DNA from: Physcia stellaris
Taxonomy: Eukaryota > Ascomycota > Lecanoromycetes > Caliciales > Physciaceae
DNA length: 64,000 nt
Reading direction: 5' to 3'
Assembly: GCA_018902385.1 (NCBI GenBank)
Contig: JABSSW010000004.1
Coordinates: 1,178,001-1,242,000 of the forward strand
Shown here: piece after piece, positions 46,126-57,863 of the stretch
Layout of the letters: each line of letters begins with the position of its first letter
Position numbering within the stretch: position 1 is the stretch's first letter
Position numbers and translations under genes: made by a program
The notes under the pieces: model-generated
Database searches by the model: none
What the model saw: the letters and a program-made list of their open reading frames with translations, nothing else
What the model was told of the DNA's origin: nothing

Positions 46126-49100
46126 ATGAGTGCGATCTTCCGAATTCATGATGGAGTGTTGCAAAAACTTCCATCATCCCTAGGACCGTTGAAGTTATGG
46201 CAGCGAGTGAGAGTTTTGCCTGCGATCCTGAAAGGACTGGTTTTGGACGCTGACCAGATCCGCAGAACCACGGTTTTATCAGCCAATTATCACGCTATGG
46301 CCATCGCTAACATTCTTGCTCCTGGCTTCTCTCGCTTTCATTGCTGTTATAGAGATTGCCTGCCGTCAGCTGCCTGCTCTCGATACGAATGGTATCGTCA
46401 CGACCATGCAGAATATGGAGCACCCTGGATCACGAAAGCGAAAAGCAGCACCCATTTTTAGAAGTAAGTCGCCCAGTCAGATCAAAGTCTAACATCCGTT
46501 CATGTGAGACCGGGTATGCGTTTCTTGAAAGAGATTTTTAAAGATTCATGGAGAAAGCAATGAAATGGCCTTTCCCCTCGGGTCCCGGAAAAGAGATGAG
46601 ATCTTTAACATCACAGGAAATGGCTGCTAACCTCACTAGATGAAAGTTCCAGCCTAAGTGTCGATGGAGCAACTTCACTAAAAGTGACGCCAATAATGTC
46701 TTCGCCGGGGATAACTTTTGATCCGTCAAGAATAACTTTTGGTCCGTCAGGGATAGTTTATTTGCCGCTGGAGCCCAATACAATATTGCCAGCTACTACC
46801 TCAGGGAGTGGACCCTTACTGCAACCTATTCCCTCTCCATCGGCGTTCCCACCGCTCGATCCGATTATAACACTGGAGCCTACCTCTTCAGAGAGTACAA
46901 CCTCGTCTGCTACTCCATCGGCCTGTCTACCACTCAAGCCCATTACAACCCATCCATTTACTTCTTCCGCGAGTCTTCCCTCACTGCTACCTTCTCCGAC
47001 TGGGTCGACTTCTTCAACAGTTGAATTAGGTACAATCCATGTAGGACCAACTTTTATCTCCCCGACAGCTTCATCTGCTCATCCAGCATTTGGTATAACG
47101 ACAGAGGCCGTCAGCCTAGGAGCGACCACCGGAGTTGATGCGAGTCATCTGAATAGTGGGATTAAGTAAGTTTTGTTTCAGCCTATCGTCCGACCAACGA
47201 TAAGGCGTTGTAGCTAAGCTTCCACACAGTCACAGCAGCGACGACAATCTACGGTTTGAAGGATCTACTACCTACCCATTTAGTGTGATTACTTCGTATC
47301 ACCTTGTCGTAACTCCCCCATCGCGGATTATCTTCTCGGAAGCAGTCACTACAGCAGTGTGTTCTGGCGCAGCAGAATCATCTGCATATCTTGCCCTGGT
47401 GACCTTGGAAAACCCGGCCTCCGGCCAGCATGTCTGGCGCTGCTTCCGACTACCTTCCCCTCTTGGTCTCGACAAGACCTAGTCCGCAGGTTTACAAGAG
47501 TGCCTCGAGCTCTACTGCTGGGGTTTCTCGCCCCGCTGCTAGTCGCCACGGTGCCTCAGCGTTAATTACTGGCGTGATTGGCACTTTGGGATACAAATTT
47601 GACAATGGTGTGCTCTACATCGACGGAAAGACACTCCCCACATCATCACCAACCACTGTGACTCTGCACAATAGTGAGATCCTTAATATTGACCCTACTG
47701 GTGCGGTCTCGCTACAGATCCTTCCAGTCAATACATCAGGTGTTGGTCCGAATAGTCCAGTAGGCGAAACTCGAACCGTAAAAGTAGGGGTCACACCACG
47801 TCAATACTTCATTGGTGCCTTCCTACCTACCCTTCTTGCCGTTTGCTTCTCAACACCTTTGTACCTGCTAGCTTCTGCGTTACAGGAGATGGAACCATTC
47901 TATCAATTACAGAAACCGGAAGGCGCTTCAGCGGCTAATTCAATACTTCTTAACTATCAAAGTACAATCAGTGTGATCGCCACATTCAACGCCATGGCAA
48001 GAGGCCACTTTTCTGTGTGGGGGTCTGGACTCATCTCTCTTGCCGTCTTGTTGTTGGCACCTCTGGCTTCAGAAACCGTATACATCGGCTTCGTTGGCCA
48101 GAGAGTCTGTACAGCGACCTCGGGGAGGACCGCCTGCACTCCAAGACTGGGAATCCATCTTACTACTGCCAGAGTCGTTCAAGGAATACTTGTCATCATT
48201 GCAACGCTTATTCTAGTTCTGATAATCACCATTGCACGAAAGCGGAGTGGTGTCTATTCCAATCCGTCGAGTATTGCAAGTGTAGCCGTACTTTTCCAGG
48301 ATCAGGAACTGATCGATGAAGTTCGTCAACTAGATCCCTACGGCACGAACCCAAAAAAAGTTAAAGACCGCACTCCAAGGTCAACGTTATAGGATAGGCT
48401 CATACACTAATTCGCATGGAGGTCGTTCATACGGATTGATGACTTGCTATAGTAGTCCTTCAAGTTATGAGATGGATGGGTATACACAGAAGCACCGGGG
48501 GAAGAAACATCCATCGATTGCCGGTACATCAGCTAATGGAGATACATCTGCTCTTAAAGCAAAAGCTAAAGTGTTCTTGGCGACTCGGCTCACCCAGCCC
48601 GTAGGAGTCGCCGTCTATGCGCTCTTGGTAGCTGGCCTGGGAACGGTAGTCATCTACTATAACAGGACTGGTGGGGATACAGGCTTCGAACGGTTTATGG
48701 ACGGTCAAAGTTTTGGGGTCTCCTTCCTATTCACCGCACTAGGCGTCGGAATCAAGCTGTACTGGACGCTTCTGGATGACGGTAGGTTTTCTCCTCATGC
48801 TAATCACTGGTACTGACAGAAATTGAAGAAACACGTGCTATGGAACCATGGCGTCAACTCCTCAGAGGCAGTGTACCAGCGAGCGACTCAATACTTCTCG
48901 CGCCGCACTCCAATCCTTTCACAGGGTTCTTCTACTCTCTTCGAAATCGCCATTACTTCAATGCCTACATCTCATTCGTCGCAGTTCTCTGTGAGCCGCT
49001 CATCATCGCTCTGTCTAACATACCATTCAAGCCAGCTCTGACGTTTATTGCTTACAAAGCCAGTACTTATATCACCATTGGCGTTTTGAGCCTGATGCTC

Positions 49101-49397
49101 ATAGGGATTGTCTGGAAATTTTGCCGGAAAGGGACCTCAGGCTTAATTGCGAATAGGCCAGCAAATATAGCAGAGCTGATGATCGTGTTGTGTGGTAGCC
49201 ACATGCTAGGGGACTTTGCGGACATGAGTAGATTCACAAGGAGGGAAAGAGACGCGATCATCACAGGTTGGGGCAAGGAGTATTCGATGGGGAGCTTGGT
49301 TGGAGTGGACGGCGTTGAACGAGTAGGGGTTGACGAGAATAAATATATTGGTCGTAGTCGTCAATCAAGTACTTCTGAAGTTGAAGGGGAGACATAA
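46126..49397 (+). CDS. DUF3433 multi-pass membrane protein
   Basis: Exons: 46126-46206, 46283-46463, 46640-47165, 47230-47358, 47429-48379, 48453-48781 and 48820-49397; 2775 bases, 924 residues. A short cytosolic N-terminus (KLWQRPIITLWP) leads into the first membrane span (LTFLLLASLAFIAVIEIA). A Pro/Ser/Thr-rich extracellular stretch of about 200 residues follows. Then come two copies of the DUF3433 unit: RQYFIGAFLPTLLAV..LQEMEPFYQL with more spans, and after VAVYALLVAGLGTVV the second, EPWRQLLRGSVPASDS..YISFVAVLCEPL. Function of the family is unknown; it is a fungal membrane or wall-associated protein. The exon junction 47358/47429 is the least certain. The last intron would be only 38 bp, unusually short. 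Confidence 0.82.
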
Positions 49398-49658
49398 GGG
49401 GTTCACTACAACTTCTACGTAGAGAGTTATCTGTCGAGACGTTGCAAGTTATTATGAAATCCTCGAATGTGTTGAAAACGCATCCTTCATACCTAATGTA
49501 CTGTACCCACCTGTATGAATTGTACATGTGATGGCTGTGACGTCAACCGACCCTAGCGTCTTTTTCCCCAGACTCGAACCCTGTTTGCTTCAAACTCTCC
49601 ACCAAACCCTTGCACGCTTCCACAACTTTACCTAGTTACCTAGTACACAACCCTCGCA
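49398..49658. other. short spacer
   Basis: Promoter region of the next plus-strand gene; nothing else is seen. Confidence 0.4.
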
Positions 49659-50663
49659 ATGTCTCCTTCAGATGCTCAAGAGAAAAAGTCCAAATGGCGT
49701 ATCCCTGGAATCGGCCACTCCAAAGACCCTAAGACTGAACCTGTCAACCGCAACTCCGCCTCGGATTCCACCTACGGCAGTGAACCCTCCAATTCCACCC
49801 ACAACGCCCCCAGCCTAACAGGCAGTGACGCGAGTCGTAACACTCAGAATCAATACGAAAGGAATGACCAGGGTCAAGTTGTCACGACAACCACAACGAC
49901 AACCACAACTACCACCTCAGGCGGAGGACCACAGCAAGCGACCACCAAATCCGACCCAGGGCAAACTACCACGAGCGGCGAGGATGGAGGGCCACCAATT
50001 CCAGTCAGAAGTAGCATGCGTGAGCGGAGTCCTAACCCAGGTACCGGTCACGGCTCGACAAACCGAGAGCGTAGTCCCAGTATGACCAGCCCGACAAATG
50101 GCCGCTCAAACTTCTCCTACCCAAGCCGTACGCCGCCCCCTCAAGGCTTTCAGGCCCCTGGACAGAACCAGCACGGTACGCAACCGAGTCAACAGTCGAT
50201 GGCGCAAAGCCAGCAGGATGTGATGAGGGGACAACAACAGACTATGGCGGGGCAGCAGAGCACATTGGCAAATCTCAAGACCGCCGCTGTGGGGATTCAT
50301 GTAAGTTTTGTCCGCCTAGTAGCAATCGACGTGGTGATAGGATCCTTGGCCGCAGGCTTACTCGCTTTACCGTAGGGCGCAGGGGAGACACTCCGTGGTA
50401 CCCTCAACTCCGCCGTCGATCGCCGCTTCAAGGCCCCTCCCGAGCAGGTCGCAGCTCATAATCAAGTCGTGCAAGCCGGACGAGAAGAGATTGAGAGTGG
50501 CCGAATGAGTGAAACGACAAGACAAAGAGAGAGATTCAATCACATTGGCTCGAACGGACAGCCAGGCGGTGGTGTCGATCCTCCTGGGCAACAGCCTGGC
50601 AAAAAGGGCATATTACGCAACGCGAGGGACCCGACGGGAAATTTGAGGGTGGTGAATGAGTAG
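49659..50663 (+). CDS. conserved fungal low-complexity protein, unknown function
   Basis: Exons 49659-50300 and 50376-50663 with a 75-bp intron; 309 residues. The first 200 residues are disordered: polar, with a run of 12 Thr, then Gly/Pro/Gln-rich segments and RSSMRERSPNPG-type basic/Ser motifs that could be phosphorylated. The C-terminal third is helical and looks conserved (LANLKTAAVGIHGAGETL, then LNSAVDRRF and a charged stretch), ending RNARDPTGNLRVVNE. There is no signal peptide or membrane span, so cytosolic or nuclear. I recognise no enzyme motif. Confidence 0.8.
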
Positions 50664-51291
50664 GCAGGAGTTTGTCCAAATGCCAAGATCATCCAGGCAG
50701 GAGCACCGACAAGATGCGGCAGCTATGTGTAGCATTGGAGTTCTAGTAGCTTGTAGGCGCTAACTGGGCGTTTGGCTTTGCTTTGACGACCACCGGTGTT
50801 AAAGCTTCACGTGATGGGTTCGTCTTTACTCCATATTGCTTACCCATACTCCTCAATGCTCAACTACCACCATAGTCCCGATCCTCAATCTGCGCTCATT
50901 CTCCGTTTCCTCAACGTTGCATTTCGTTGGAGCTACATGTCCCTGATTTCAGCGAAGCATTTCTGTATTTTCTACAGCTATGCGGGGTTCTCTCGTCTGC
51001 TTAGAGTAGTTGCTTACTCTTTTCGCGTTCCGGCTTGATGTGGTGTAGTAGCATTACTACACTGCAATGGAATCCTCGCGCTTACGACAGTATAGGTAGG
51101 AATGCCAACCACTCGGAACATTGTCGCTTAGCAATGGACAGCACGCGACCATCCTCGCAGGCAGCTCGTACGGCATATATCGGGATGGGCGTTGTCGGCA
51201 CCGAAGTACTCGTACAAAATCCCGCACTCAGATGATACTCCAGCCACGCACAGGACTCCGCACGAAACAAAAATCCCAACAACTGCTGACA
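50664..51291. other. intergenic, no gene seen
   Basis: Short frames only, including the upstream extension of the frame of the next gene, which lacks protein-like character before the signal peptide. Confidence 0.4.
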
Positions 51292-51803
51292 ATGCACATC
51301 ACACATCTCCTCCTCACTCTCTCCACAGCCGCCGCTCTCAGCCTCACGAGCCCTCGTCTCCTCCCCTTAGTATCAAACCCCGATCCATCCACCAACCTCG
51401 ACTTACATCATAGCCCTCCAAATTCCACAACCCACCCCCATCTAACCTTCCTCGGCATCCACTGCTACCACCTCCTCCCCGCCACCGTCAACCTACTGGA
51501 CTGCCAGCCCCTTTTCGACTCCCTCTTCCAATACGCCCACGTCTACCAGAAAATCTCCATCCGCAGCGGCTGGCACCTGCAGCACAGCCGCGATCCCTGC
51601 GTTATAAAAGTCGAGTCGGAGGAGCGGGGGATTGGCGGAAGAGAGTCAGCTTGTCGATTGTGGAGGTTTTGGGCATGGCGATTGAGGTGTTGAAGGAGTG
51701 TCAGGAACGGGGAACGGGGACGGGTGGCGCGAATGTTTTTGAGGGCGGGTGGAGGGTTACTGTTAGTAGGGAGGTGCTTCGGAGGGTTGGGACTGGGGTT
51801 TGA
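51292..51803 (+). CDS. small secreted protein, frameshifted by one base
   Basis: Start ATG 51292 gives a signal peptide (MHITHLLLTLSTAAALS). The mature protein has Cys in GIHCYHL, LLDCQPL and DPCVIKV, resembling small fungal secreted proteins. The frame is lost at a run of five G (51626-51630). With six G it continues EERGDWRKRVSLSIVEV and GGANVFEGGWRVTVSRE to a stop at 51801-51803, giving 170 residues and a length divisible by three. As it stands the frame would end in a wrong, Arg/Trp-rich tail at 51691-51693. Function unknown. Confidence 0.72.
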
Positions 51804-52701
51804 GGTGAATTTCGGGGTGGGGGAGAGGGGGATGGGTTGGGGGTGGTGTAAGGCTGGTTGATGCACGTGGTTGGACTTTTGCTTTCTTGATTTCTATATA
51901 TTTCAACATCTGGCTCTTGGGAGGGGTTTGAGGGAGAAAAGTCGAACTTCGTTTGCTGCTAGGGTTGTCTTGTCCGCTTATCTGTCTGAATGATCAGATC
52001 ATCACGCAATCAGTAGTATACGTGGCGTATTGTACAACTGAATTCGTACCACCCTCCACACCAGGGACATGATCACTTCATCAGTCATATCTCAGACACG
52101 TATAATCTTGGGCGGCAAGTCCGGAGAAAACAGGAAATCAAAATTTGTTCCTGTTTGTTTGAAATCTTGGAAGGGGGAAGCCACCCTCTGCAAGGCTATT
52201 TCCGCGTGTTGGAGGCTTCCTGGAATGTGTGGGAGGTTGAGGGATGCACATATAAATGACCGCAATACAGGCATGCACAACAACTGTGGATTTAGGCGCA
52301 TGTACCTGCTATATTCCACAATTGCTGGTCGAAGCCGCTTACGTATATTGAAGCGGTAGATGTCAATGATACTGCGAGAAAAGACCACATTTACATGACA
52401 CTACCAAATGACCGTGGCAACTGTTGTCCGACTGCCTAAGAAGTGAACCCATCACCAAAGCTCTTCAGAGGGGCGAAGAATAGGGTTTTTGTCAGGACAA
52501 TTCTTTCAAGTCGTCACCAACGGCAGAGGGGTTATCATACCTGGCAACATGCAGTACAATTTCCTTCGATCGCCAGTCATACTACTATACCGCAATCAGA
52601 AAACCCTTTCGCAAGCACAGACTTACACGCCAGATTGTCGGGGTGGCGAGTTTTACCTATGAGTTGTGTCTCCAGAACCCGCTTCATATTGCAATGTAGG
52701 A
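51804..52701. other. intergenic, no gene seen
   Basis: Short conflicting frames; no repeat recognised. Confidence 0.35.
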
Positions 52702-53458
52702 CTATGGCAATCCAAAGGTTGCCCTTGGGAATCGAGACATAAGAGCAATCATAGAGCTAGGTAGCGACTCGAGTACATAGACTGATTGGAAAAGTGTAGG
52801 TCTGGACAGATGGAGAGAAAGTGGTTTTCGCAGTGGCGGGTAAAGTATGACATCAATGGGAATATCCACAAGGTGAGAAACTATTTCCGGTGAGAATAAG
52901 AAAAAGGGCACCGCTCCTCTTTCAAAGGTACCAGGCGACGTAGTGCCATTGAAGATGACGAGGTCTTCTCGCCTTGTATCGCTCATGCCAAGCAAATCGA
53001 TGGTTATCGCTTAGTTGTAAGAAATGAAAAGCAGAATGGAGTCATATAAGGGCCAGCGCTCCATTATCTGGGATAATCCTCGAGGTAAAGCATTGTTTAA
53101 GACGGTTTCTCGAAACAAGCTGCCGGATTGTAGACTCCAGAAGGCTTCCGGGCGCCTGGAACAAGTGTCACCCCAAATGATGGCATCGAAGTCGTCCAAA
53201 TAAGCACCAAGGTTTCGCTCGGCCTTGAGGAGTGGTTTAGTCCATGTCGACCTTGCCTTAGCCAGCTATTCAGGCTCCGCAATAATCGTGTCAACATGTT
53301 GAGTGCCACTATCACTGTAAAAGACTACTTTCTCTAGTGTTAAGTTCTCAAACACCAGGCATATATGTAAGCATACCTTCTCTCAAGACGGTCGTAAGTA
53401 CGTAAAGCGAAGTATGCTCAATCTTGCCGAGAAGCATTTCCATGCCTAGTCGGGTCAT
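52702..53458 (-). pseudogene. decayed gene, family not recognised
   Basis: Exon 1 53458-53377 (MTRLGMEMLLGKIEHTSLYV) joins through a 43-bp intron (53334-53376) to a frame reading EEKVVFYSDSGTQHVDTII. The same frame continues for about 200 codons to a stop at 52702, with strongly protein-like segments such as AYLDDFDAIIWGDTC, GTTSPGTFERGAVPF and FSPEIVSHLVDIPIDVI. Two in-frame stops interrupt it, TAG at 53266-53268 and TAA at 53011-53013. Both are what CAG and CAA become by C-to-T. I do not know the family. It could alternatively be a gene with an unrecognised intron at one of the two sites. Confidence 0.55.
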
Positions 53459-53467
53459 TGAAGATCA

Positions 53468-54127
53468 CTAAGAGGTCGAAACAAAGCCATGATCTGTTCC
53501 ATTGCCTCCATTTGCCTGCAAGCTATGCGCCTCCATCGGATAGATACCCATCTCTATTAAGTTATAATGCTTCCATTTCAACAGCCATGGCAGATTTCTC
53601 GGGGTCAAGATTAGGGCACTCAACCGCCGCGGGGGCCCATACCGCCCCATCTCAATCGCAATCTTACTCAACGCTTTCGCCACGATCTCCGTAGGTGCCG
53701 GACTGCCGGAGATGCTGTGGACGAATTCCTCGATCCCCCATTCAGTGAATGAATCCGTGTCGTAGTGTTCCAAGGTGGCTCTGGGAGGCGCGAGCGAAGG
53801 AGGTGGGTAGGCGGCTTCGATGTCGTCCGCGAAGGTGTAGATGAAATGCTGCAGTGCGGAGGTGGTAGGACGGGGGGTCAAGGTGTAGGACTCGGCGCTT
53901 ATGGTGAAGAACCAATCATGGCCGAGAGAGACCGTGTATTGTTTCCTGGGCCAAGGCCGAAGACCTAGTGTCGTAGTGATGTTGGATACTTTTGCGGTCT
54001 CAATTTTCACTGGAATCGTGGTAGCTCTCTTTGCGGGCGCGGAGGCTGGGCCTGGGGAGGGCGCGGCCACGACTGTCACGCAGCGTAGCGCGAATGCTAC
54101 CAGCAGACAAAGTTCTCTTGGCTTCAT
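53468..54127 (-). CDS. secreted protein of unknown function
   Basis: Single exon, 219 residues. Signal peptide (CLLVAFALRCVTVVAA), then a Pro/Ala-rich propeptide-like segment ending in KR (SAPAKR), a possible dibasic-type cleavage. The mature part is soluble with YTVSLGHDWFFTISAESY and later NLPWLLKWKHYNLIEMGIY. It has almost no Cys. Extracellular by prediction. No motif is recognised. It starts 10 bases from the pseudogene at 53458 on the same strand. Confidence 0.7.
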   Translation of the reverse strand: MKPRELCLLVAFALRCVTVVAAPSPGPASAPAKRATTIPVKIETAKVSNITTTLGLRPWPRKQYTVSLGHDWFFTISAESYTLTPRPTTSALQHFIYTFADDIEAAYPPPSLAPPRATLEHYDTDSFTEWGIEEFVHSISGSPAPTEIVAKALSKIAIEMGRYGPPRRLSALILTPRNLPWLLKWKHYNLIEMGIYPMEAHSLQANGGNGTDHGFVSTS

Positions 54128-54956
54128 AGATACTGACTATGAATACAGCGCGACGGAAACTTCATGCAACGGAAACTTGTAAGGGGAGTAAAAGTTGCAA
54201 TAACTTACAAAAGAGACTCCTGCTGCAACAGGTAGTAAGTACGGGACACCTCAGACAAGGCGAGACGGAGAATCAGAATGAATGAACTTGATTAAGCGAA
54301 ATACGTTTTCATCGAGTGTTGGGCGGGTTTCTTACTTGCGACTTTGCGCTCGCAAGGCGTCCCGCACGTCAGCCGAGTTGGATGCTAGCATCGTACTGGT
54401 GTTATCGAGAGGCATTGGAACTTGCATGGTCTTTGTGATTCACGGAGTACTATCCGGCGCATGAAGAGCTCTAACATAATTACGGGCCAGCTCGCAACGT
54501 CGAAAGAGTTGGAGGATTTCAGATATCACGCCCCGTATGTGCCAGCCGGTCAAAAGTCGGACCGAGAAGCGTCTGTCTCGCCAGCGCGACAAGCAGCCCG
54601 GTCTTTTTGCTGACAGTCCAAAGGCAGTCGCTAAATAAAGACAGAAAGGGACAATACGTTTGCGAACCCCTTCATCGCATTCACTAACCAATCAACGGTT
54701 TTCGATCAAACTACCGGCAATTCCCTTAATAGTTGATACCTCCCTTGTCTCACCAGATTGCACCCGCCCCCCCTCCTAGTGCCAGGTGATGCGCGCAATA
54801 ATGAACCGCGTCTTAGCACGTTCTTGAGAAGACTCTATGAAGACGATCAATTTACTCAGATCAGATACAGCGAAACCTTCATGGAGCTCCATCCATCCAA
54901 GCAGGAAAGAAAGATGCTAAAGCAGCCCCCGGGGTTTTTGGAACAGATTTCTTTCA
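54128..54956. other. intergenic, no gene seen
   Basis: Short frames only, ending at the target duplication of the transposable element on the right. Confidence 0.35.
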
Positions 54957-55186
54957 TCATGTGTGCCCGTTGATTGGCCAATGACGAGCATTGGCCAATC
55001 AACGTCGTTCGTTTGCCAATGAACAGATATTGGCCAATAAACGCGTTCATTGACCAATATTCAAATCATTGACAAACCATCTCGTTCATTGTTCAATTCA
55101 CGAAAATATTGCTGTTTCAACGCATGCTGCTTTTGTGATCTGACGTACTAATTGAAAATCAGCTTTCATGCAGATCACTGTGCAAT

Positions 55187-55325
55187 CGTCGCTGCAACGA
55201 AATTTTTTTCGCAAAATTTTCGTCGATACTGTGCAGCGAAACTTTTTCCCGTTCGCAGATTTTTCGTCGATACTGTGCAACGAAATTTTCTTCGCAAATT
55301 TTTCGTCGCTGCAACGAAACTTCTG
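55187..55325 (+). repeat. AT-rich tandem-like repeats, CGTCG..TGCAACGAAA unit
   Basis: Three to four imperfect units of about 43-48 bases, each with TTTTCGTCG, then ATACTGTGCA or CTGCA, then RCGAAA and a T-rich tail with TTCGCA. They lie inside the left part of the TIR element and outside the LTR element. Confidence 0.5.
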
Positions 55326-55395
55326 TCATGTCTATACAGTTGCACAACGCATGTGTCATCGCAAATGAACGTTAAAAATATGAAATCAATCGATG

Positions 55396-55593
55396 TATTG
55401 AAAGAATCATGGGTGACTACCATTCTATTGCTCTGAATCTCGTTATTCTGTAACATACATGCAGGATGGGAGCACAAGAAGTGTGCGGGTGCCAAGGCAC
55501 TAGTCCCAACAAGGACGCACTAGTCCTGCTTTCGTCAGGTTATACCAACTGGATCCTGACTGCAGCACACCTGCGGAGGCTGTATTTCCAACA
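55396..55593 (-). repeat. 3' LTR (less mutated copy)
   Basis: 198 bp, 17 differences from the other LTR. At every one of these positions this copy has C or G. Confidence 0.8.
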
Positions 55594-55602
55594 CTCCCCC
55601 AC
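55594..55602 (-). other. polypurine tract
   Basis: Reads GTGGGGGAG on the minus strand immediately upstream of the 3' LTR, the normal place for plus-strand priming. Confidence 0.6.
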
Positions 55603-55639
55603 AGCAACCGCTTGTGCCTCCTGCCTTGTATCCTAACGA

Positions 55640-55800
55640 GTCCAGCCTGGAGCTTCCGTGCAAGCTCCCCCAGCGATGCGTGTCCTGGAGCTTCCGTGCA
55701 AGCTCCCCCCGGCGATGTAGCTCCCTCAGCGATGCGCATCCTAGAGCTCCCCCAGCGGTGTGTTGCCTGGAGCTTCCGAGCAAGCTCCCCCAATGACGTA
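55640..55800 (+). repeat. GC-rich minisatellite inside the LTR element
   Basis: About four imperfect units of 30-45 bases with the core GGAGCTTCCGTGCAAGCTCC followed by CCCRGCGATG. Within each unit GGAGCTT and AAGCTCC can pair as a hairpin. Confidence 0.65.
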
Positions 55801-56392
55801 GGTCCTGTAGGGCTAGGTCATACACCGATGCGAGGGCTGCAGAAACGAACGAATCGAGGTCCGATGTGCTTCAGATATGACGTAAGATCGATTTGTAAGA
55901 CGTGCGACCGAGTGACTGAAGGCGTTCTGGGTTTCTCCATTAGGTGAGGCATCGACGTGGGATCTGGTACCTAGAATTGGATGGACGGTACACCAAGGAG
56001 CAAGTACCCTGTGCCTGAGTAGTGCGATATTGACGAGAGTGCGGGTCACACCATGATCTGGTAGCATCATTGTGGATCTCAGGGTTCTCAGGTACTTCTT
56101 GCGACATCAATGGGCCGATACCTATGCGATTTGGCTGTAGGAAGTTCATAAGGTATGCCAGATGGTCGAGAAATCGATAAGGAAAGTAGTGCATCGAATG
56201 CGCGACATGCATTGCGGGCATACACCGATGCAAAGGGTGCAGAATCGAGCTTTTCTGATCTGAATAAGATTTGCCAGAGAATCAGGTCGATTAGTATGCG
56301 AAAAGGTCAGATATTTCCAGTCCTTCTTGATCGAGTTCTTGTTCTTCTTGATCGAGTTCCTGCTCTGCAAGGCCGAGGTGTAATATGACTGC

Positions 56393-56515
56393 ATAGTACG
56401 CTCCCCCGAAGCGGTACTATGTGACTTCATAGTTGTATCTGTATAGTACGCTCCCCCGAAGCGATACTATCCGAGCGTGAGCATCTTGGCCAGTACACTC
56501 CCCCGAAGTTGTACT
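56393..56515 (+). repeat. three hairpin-forming repeats in the LTR element
   Basis: Copies at about 56393-56420, 56443-56470 and 56492-56515 share AGTACGCTCCCCCGAAGCG..TACT. Each is an inverted repeat (ATAGTACGCT / AGCGGTACTAT) around CCCCCGA. Confidence 0.65.
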
Positions 56516-57057
56516 GTCTGGTAGGCTGTTCCTCGTCCACTCTAGCGACTGTACTCGCCCTCTCCCCCTCGTATTTATCGGGCGACTGAAGCCTCAAGGG
56601 TAGTAGGGAAAAGAGGCGATTAATCAGTCGTGTTAGATCAAGACGAAGTCACAACAAAAATAAGTTCCTACCATATTCGTTAAACAACAAAACAAATAAA
56701 CAAAGCATACAACAACTTTTAACTCTTCCAGGTCGATCAACGGTTAAAAGGGAAAGTGGGCGGGCAAAACAACAAACAAACAACATGCTTTAACTCCCCC
56801 AAAGTAGTGACTTTTCCGAGAAGGGGTCAATACTCTTCCAAAGCAGGACGGGGAGGAGCAAAACTCCAATAGCGCTGCCTCATGAATATCTCATTGTTTT
56901 CAACTCTGAAGGCATTTGACATGACCCAATCGATAAATCGATAGATGACAGAACGCTCTTGACAATGTTTGCAAACAGAAAATGAACGCGAAAATGCCGA
57001 AAAAGAGAAACGCATCGAAGCAAATCGAAAAGAAAAAGAAATAGATGAGATCGAAAG

Positions 57058-57863
57058 TCATCGCGAGACCGAAAACTGGCGCGAAACGCTTTCGCGAACA
57101 TGTGTTGACTCAAATGTTTCGAATTTGATCGATTTGAAAGCAAATGTGATCATCGCATGAAAATATGACGTAATGCGGCTTTGTATGAAATCACAATTGC
57201 TTTTGAAACTGCATTTGTCATGAACCTTCGGAAAAAACGGACGCATTTGATGTCGCTTCAGGTCAAATGAACTCGGCTTCTCAGCGAACATGCGATACAA
57301 ATCGTTCACGATCAAATAGGGTCTCGATGAAGGAATTCGAGACGAAGTAAACGGGCAAGCAATGCTTGCATTCTCCAATGACTTGCACATCGTTTTGGGT
57401 GTCGCAATCGGGAAACGAGAGGGCTTCGGTGCAACGACTGGTCGTGAGGCGATTTCTGCCCAGAATATCGGCTTTCTTGGTGTTGCAACCGACGGAGTAG
57501 ATGGTACGCTCTCTGAACGCTCGCGCACAATTTCTGGTGTAGGAATCGCGAGAGGTAAGAGCTTCGGTGATGCGGGCGGTGAGAAGATGACCGATTGAGG
57601 TGACGAAGCAGTGACGATTCGGAAGCAGGTGAAACAACGGACTCAACAGGTTGCTGAGCAGGCTTCGATTTCGGCTTCTTCGCATGCCGAGTGCGGATAT
57701 GCTCGTGGAGCTTGGTGTTGCTATCGAATTTGGTCGTCTTGCAACGTCTGCACGTATATTCTTCAGCCAGTTTCTTGGCTAGACGGGTCTTTTCTTGTTG
57801 TTTCATCAACTTCTTCGCTTTCTGTTTGACTTTGCTCTTCATTTGCAACTCGTGCTTACGCAA
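57058..57863 (-). pseudogene. C2H2 zinc-finger protein of the LTR element, frameshifted
   Basis: The first ~180 codons (57863-57312) begin with a Lys-rich helix and a finger TCRRCKTTKFDSNTKLHEHI with RTRH. A Ser/Pro-rich region follows. The second frame (from 57600 down to 57058) carries SSPQSVIFSPPASPKLLP and PSVATPRKPIFWAEI, and reads to a basic C-terminus. The two frames belong to one ORF and are offset by one base near 57590. It lies in the sense orientation of the LTR element. The role is unknown; nucleic-acid binding is likely from the finger. Confidence 0.55.

Noticed and set aside
56393-56515. CRISPR-like spaced repeats
   Set aside because: Only three hairpin repeats with unequal spacing inside a fungal retroelement; no CRISPR system is expected or seen.
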